From JBLIOB01 sp047639575 (GTDB lineage: Bacteria; Bacteroidota; Bacteroidia; Flavobacteriales_D; Parvicellaceae): a DNA stretch of 9,659 bases. The stretch is from NCBI GenBank assembly GCA_047639575.1, contig JBLIOB010000150.1, positions 1 to 9,659 on the forward strand, given 5' to 3'. The notes under the pieces are model-generated. The model was not told the origin of the DNA. It saw only the letters and a list, made by a program, of their open reading frames with translations, and made no database searches. The stretch's first letter is position 1; each line of letters opens with the position of its first letter. Made by a program: the position numbers and the translations under genes. Of the stretch, positions 7,090-9,659 are shown piece by piece.

Positions 7090-7566
7090 CTACTTTACCT
7101 CATCCAATATCAGACCAATTTCCAAGCAATACTGTAAAGGTTCTTGCTCCATCGCGTGCTCTAGCTTATAAGTATAGTTTCCAGCTTCTTCGAATTTCTT
7201 TTTAGGAAAAACCAAATGCTCACTATCCCAGATATCTCCACCAGCAAAACCGATGTAATCACCTAATTCATCTCTACAAGTTAAAGCCAATTCATACGAA
7301 TTTACTTCTCCTCCTGGAGTAGTTTCAGTCATTTTCACTTTAGTTACATTATGTTGATATCCATAGATGTACCGAAATGAAATACTCATATCAAATTCAT
7401 CACCTGCCGCAGCAATAGGTACTATAAATTCTCTAGAGTCAACCTGCAGCCATTCAACTAATGGTGATAGATCTTGATTCTCATTGTATACTCTGCCTTC
7501 TTTTTCACAAGAAACTAAGCCGATAAGGGCGATAGCTAAAGCAAAAATTGTAATCTTATTTCTCAT
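7090..7566 (-). CDS. GldH-like lipoprotein (gliding motility/T9SS associated), divergent
   Basis: A lipoprotein signal peptide ends in the lipobox Leu17-Val-Ser-Cys20, so the mature 139-residue protein is lipid-anchored. The body follows the pattern of GldH: a VYNEN segment after the Cys, then Trp and Asp followed by a short beta strand (WLQVDSREFIVPI), a Phe-Arg beta hairpin, a TPGGE turn, GFAGGDIWDSE, an F-x-x-x-G-x-Y strand (FEEAGNYTYKLEHAM) and a final EIGLIL strand. GldH is one of the lipoproteins needed for gliding and T9SS function in Flavobacterium johnsoniae. The match is by pattern, from memory, without alignment, and the protein could instead be a GldH paralogue. It is the middle gene of a tight minus-strand operon, 11 bp after the TerB-like gene and 1 bp before the POT-type transporter. 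Confidence 0.6.
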   Translation of the reverse strand: MRNKITIFALAIALIGLVSCEKEGRVYNENQDLSPLVEWLQVDSREFIVPIAAAGDEFDMSISFRYIYGYQHNVTKVKMTETTPGGEVNSYELALTCRDELGDYIGFAGGDIWDSEHLVFPKKKFEEAGNYTYKLEHAMEQEPLQYCLEIGLILDEVK

Positions 7567-7577
7567 CTTTTTTGGTC

Positions 7578-7964
7578 TTATTTATTTCTTTTGATCAAAT
7601 GTTCCAAATCCTCTTGAAATCTACTGATTAAATCGGTTGAAAATGAATTGATAGCAGCATCTTCTTGTCTATCAATTCCGTCTGACGCATCAGCGATCAT
7701 TTTCATAGCCGCAATGAATTCAACATAGTGTGGTGAAGGACCATATTTTTGGCAAAAATTTAGCGCTTTTTGGTAAACTTGGTTAACATCATTCTGTTTT
7801 GCAGATTCATATTGAAAAGACCAACTTATGCCAGAAGCCCATTTATGTCCTTTAAGCAAATACTTCAGTTCAGCTTTCTCTTCTTTTTGCACAACACCAT
7901 CTGCCATTGCTACCACATATAGCAGCTCGCCCATGGTTTCGAATAGTTTTGCCTCATCTGTCAT
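7578..7964 (-). CDS. TerB-like helical protein (tellurite-resistance TerB fold), small
   Basis: The 128-residue protein has no signal peptide or membrane segment and looks all-helical. It contains two similar acidic turns between helices, MADGVVQKEE (20-29) and ASDGIDRQED (93-102), in the pattern of the TerB/DjlA-N-like family, where such D-G-x-x-x-x-E-E turns bind metal. TerB-like proteins occur widely as cytoplasmic domains of uncertain role, so resistance to tellurite should not be assumed from one gene without terC/D/E neighbours. The ATG at 7964 opens the frame right after the intergenic region, and the gene heads the operon with the GldH-like lipoprotein and the transporter. Fold assignment is fairly secure; cellular function is unknown. 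Confidence 0.68.
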   Translation of the reverse strand: MTDEAKLFETMGELLYVVAMADGVVQKEEKAELKYLLKGHKWASGISWSFQYESAKQNDVNQVYQKALNFCQKYGPSPHYVEFIAAMKMIADASDGIDRQEDAAINSFSTDLISRFQEDLEHLIKRNK

Positions 7965-8007
7965 AAATAGTGAATTCGAATTAATTTTTAAGGTAACAAA
8001 AATGTAA

Positions 8008-8040
8008 TTGAAAAAGCCGATTTAATTTAGGTTAGATTTT
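8008..8040 (+). promoter_or_regulatory. Possible Bacteroidota-type promoter for the epimerase gene
   Basis: TTG at 8008-8010 is followed by 22 bases and TAGATTTT at 8033-8040, which matches seven of eight positions of TAnnTTTG. A transcript from here would start near 8047 and leave a leader of about 30 bases before the ATG at 8078. The match is partial and the sequence is AT-rich, so chance is a real alternative. Confidence 0.3.
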
Positions 8041-8077
8041 TCTTTTGCATAAAGCCTTTCCCCTTATCTTCGCTTTA

Positions 8078-9100
8078 ATGATTCTCGTAACAGGAGCAAC
8101 TGGTTTAGTTGGGGCGCATATTCTATATGAATTGACCCAAACCGAAAGCGCTATCCGCGCTTGCAAAAGAGCAACCTCTGATTTATATCTAATTGAATCT
8201 CTTTTTGAGTTCTATTCTGGCGAACAAGGCAAATCACTTTTGTCAAAAATTGAGTGGGTTAACGCGGATGTAACTAACATTGACGATATGTTGGAGGTGA
8301 CTAAAGACATCGAAATAGTTTATCACGCTGCAGCCATTATCTCTTTTCAAAAAAATCAAGCTGAGGCCATGATAATTGCCAACATTGACGGAACTGCAAA
8401 TGTTGTAAATGCCTGTAAAGCGAATGGAATAAGGAAAATTGGACATATTAGCTCCGTAGCATCCCTAGGCCCTTCTAAACAAGGCGAACCTTTAACCGAA
8501 AAACATTATTGGGAAATAGCTAAGGACAATTCTAATTACGCAATTAGTAAACAAGGAGCAGAACGCGAAGTTTGGAGAATAAGTGAAGAAGGAGTAGATA
8601 TTGTAATGGTAAACCCTAGCTTGATCTCCGGACCAGGAGATTGGAACAAGAGTAGCACCGCTATCTTTAAAACGTCCTTTAATGGACTAAAATATTTTAC
8701 TGAGGGATGTACTGGATTTGTCGATGTAAGAGACGTCAGTAGAACAATTATCCAACTGGTTAACTCAGAAATAAAATCGGAACGATTTATTCTTTCTGCA
8801 GAAGATGTAGTTTGGAAAGACCTGTTCGACATGTCTGCGAGCGCCTTTAACATTCCAAAACCTACAAAGAAAGTAACGAAGACGAAAGCAGAAATTGCCT
8901 GGAGAGTATTGCGGTTTTTAACTTTTTTCTCAGGCAGCACACCACAAGTCACCAAAGAAACTGCTAGATCTAGTTTAAGAAGCCGACATTTTTCCAACGC
9001 TAAAATTATCGATGCGATTGGGATTAAATTTATTCCTATTGGAGAAAGTGTTAAAACTTCGGTTCAGTTTTTGCAGAAGTATTATGTAAACAAAAAATAG
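8078..9100 (+). CDS. NAD(P)-dependent epimerase/reductase, extended SDR (dihydroflavonol reductase-like)
   Basis: The product is a cytoplasmic 340-residue oxidoreductase of the extended short-chain dehydrogenase family. The Rossmann dinucleotide motif GATGLVG is at residues 6-12, right after the start. NADVTN near 60-70 and the YHAAAIIS stretch line the cofactor site. Catalytic residues are visible as Ser125/Ser126 in HISSVASLG and Tyr154-x-x-x-Lys158 (YAISK; nt 8537-8551). NPSLISGPGDW is the usual substrate-site loop, and FVDVRDVSR follows it. The subgroup looks closest to the dihydroflavonol-4-reductase-like proteins that are common in bacteria with unknown substrates, so no reaction is assigned. 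The ATG at 8078 is preferred to an in-frame TTG at 8045, because MILVTGATG is the standard opening and the TTG lies at the predicted transcription start. It diverges from the TerB-like operon, with a 113-bp gap. Confidence 0.88.
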   Translation: MILVTGATGLVGAHILYELTQTESAIRACKRATSDLYLIESLFEFYSGEQGKSLLSKIEWVNADVTNIDDMLEVTKDIEIVYHAAAIISFQKNQAEAMIIANIDGTANVVNACKANGIRKIGHISSVASLGPSKQGEPLTEKHYWEIAKDNSNYAISKQGAEREVWRISEEGVDIVMVNPSLISGPGDWNKSSTAIFKTSFNGLKYFTEGCTGFVDVRDVSRTIIQLVNSEIKSERFILSAEDVVWKDLFDMSASAFNIPKPTKKVTKTKAEIAWRVLRFLTFFSGSTPQVTKETARSSLRSRHFSNAKIIDAIGIKFIPIGESVKTSVQFLQKYYVNKK

Positions 9101-9156
9101 CGTTATGGAACATTTCTATATCTTGCTCGTACCACCAACCTGTTTTACATAAAAAT

Positions 9157-9659
9157 ATGAGATTCACCCTTTCTTTATTCCTGATACTTATCGCTTTTTC
9201 CTTGAAAGCTCAGAGCGACACAACTTGTCAGCTTACAGTTCTTGTTTTTGACACGGCTACTAACTTTGCGCTAACTGCGAATATTGAAGTTTATGACTAT
9301 AGCTCGGAATCTCACGATACGGTTTATCAGAAAGATTCAATTTCCGACTTGACCGAAGAGTTAAATATGCACACCAATTTTGGAATAGGTGCTTTCGCTC
9401 ATGGATATCATTATCAATCGATTTCTTACACTTCTGGGGAAGCCAATTCACACGACACGCTCAAAGTCTACCTTGCTGCTATTGATCAAATGATATTCTC
9501 TGCTTTACCTGTAATCTATTTTGGACCCTACGATTATGGAATTCCAGAAGATAGCGTTACAAACCAAAACCTAATGATTCTGCTTAATACGCTTAAAAAA
9601 CATCCAAGGCTTAAGTTATCTATAGAAGGACATGCTAGCTCAAAGGAACAAAGGGCATT
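9157..9659 (+). CDS. OmpA-family envelope protein, 5' part; 3' end outside window
   Basis: The frame stays open from ATG 9157 to the window edge (167 codons). A signal peptide ends at Ala18-Gln19. Residues about 24-108 look like an Ig-like or carboxypeptidase-regulatory beta domain (CQLTVLVFDTATNFALTANI, then an LKVYL strand). From about 118 an OmpA-like C-terminal domain begins: PVIYF (118-122), a spacer, EDSVTNQNLMILLNTLKKHP (131-150), then LSIEGHAS (154-161), equivalent to the conserved IxGHTD motif of peptidoglycan-binding OmpA domains. Such proteins tie the outer membrane to the cell wall. The gene starts 56 bp after the epimerase stop, with no clear promoter in between, so cotranscription is possible. 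In the motif the usual Asp position after GHT/A is Ser; the downstream Arg that contacts peptidoglycan would lie near or beyond the edge, although EQRA at 164-167 fits that position. Confidence 0.85.
   Translation, partial: MRFTLSLFLILIAFSLKAQSDTTCQLTVLVFDTATNFALTANIEVYDYSSESHDTVYQKDSISDLTEELNMHTNFGIGAFAHGYHYQSISYTSGEANSHDTLKVYLAAIDQMIFSALPVIYFGPYDYGIPEDSVTNQNLMILLNTLKKHPRLKLSIEGHASSKEQRA

Noticed and set aside
7578..7964. Tellurite resistance or Ter stress system
   Set aside because: Only a single TerB-like protein is present, with no TerC, TerD/E/Z or related neighbours, so no such system can be claimed.
8045..8077. Start of the epimerase at TTG 8045
   Set aside because: The added residues look like a weak hydrophobic leader on a cytoplasmic Rossmann protein; MILVTGATG at 8078 is the normal opening.
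8536..8997. 153-codon minus-strand frame inside the epimerase gene
   Set aside because: It is antisense to a clearly conserved SDR enzyme with its active site in this span, and its translation shows no family features.
9105..9152. 15-codon ORF (ATG 9105 to TAA 9150-9152) before the OmpA-like gene, as a leader peptide
   Set aside because: Too short to judge, with no run of regulatory codons and no hairpin next to it; likely chance.

Overview
The window looks like chromosomal DNA of a member of the Bacteroidota, most likely a gliding or T9SS-bearing lineage near the Flavobacteriia/Cytophagia. The evidence is AT-rich sequence, a secreted protein ending in a type IX secretion (T9SS) sorting domain after a SprB-type repeat, a GldH-like lipoprotein, start sites with little Shine-Dalgarno signal, and a promoter of the Bacteroidota form TTG-N20-TAnnTTTG. 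The species cannot be fixed from the sequence.

Layout. (1) 2-631 is the C-terminal end of a large T9SS cargo protein whose start lies left of the window. (2) 632-757 is a convergent intergenic stretch with two hairpins. (3) 758-2026, minus strand, is tyrS, with a recognisable promoter just upstream. (4) 2136-5258, plus strand, is a two-gene operon with a 6-bp gap: a Prc/Tsp-type periplasmic protease (PDZ plus S41) and an exported helical protein resembling the LIC11966 family. (5) 5339-5818 is a small two-helix membrane protein of unknown function, whose 3' end overlaps the convergent transporter gene by 11 bp. (6) 7964-5808, minus strand, is a tight three-gene operon: a TerB-like protein, a GldH-like lipoprotein and a divergent POT/PTR2-type transporter that starts at TTG one base after the lipoprotein stop. 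(7) 8078-9100, plus strand, is an extended-SDR epimerase/reductase. (8) 9157 to the right edge is an OmpA-family envelope protein, cut by the window end.

Together the genes are mostly ordinary housekeeping and envelope functions: tRNA charging, periplasmic proteolysis, peptide-type transport, T9SS/gliding-related surface proteins and peptidoglycan anchoring. I see no insertion sequence, phage gene, tRNA/rRNA, CRISPR array or defence cassette, and no gene-free stretch over 300 bases. The items most worth a second look are the GldH-like gene in an operon with a transporter whose proton-coupling motif is altered, the protease/LIC11966-like gene pair, and the hairpin pair and palindrome in the intergenic regions. 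No clearly new biological system is visible.
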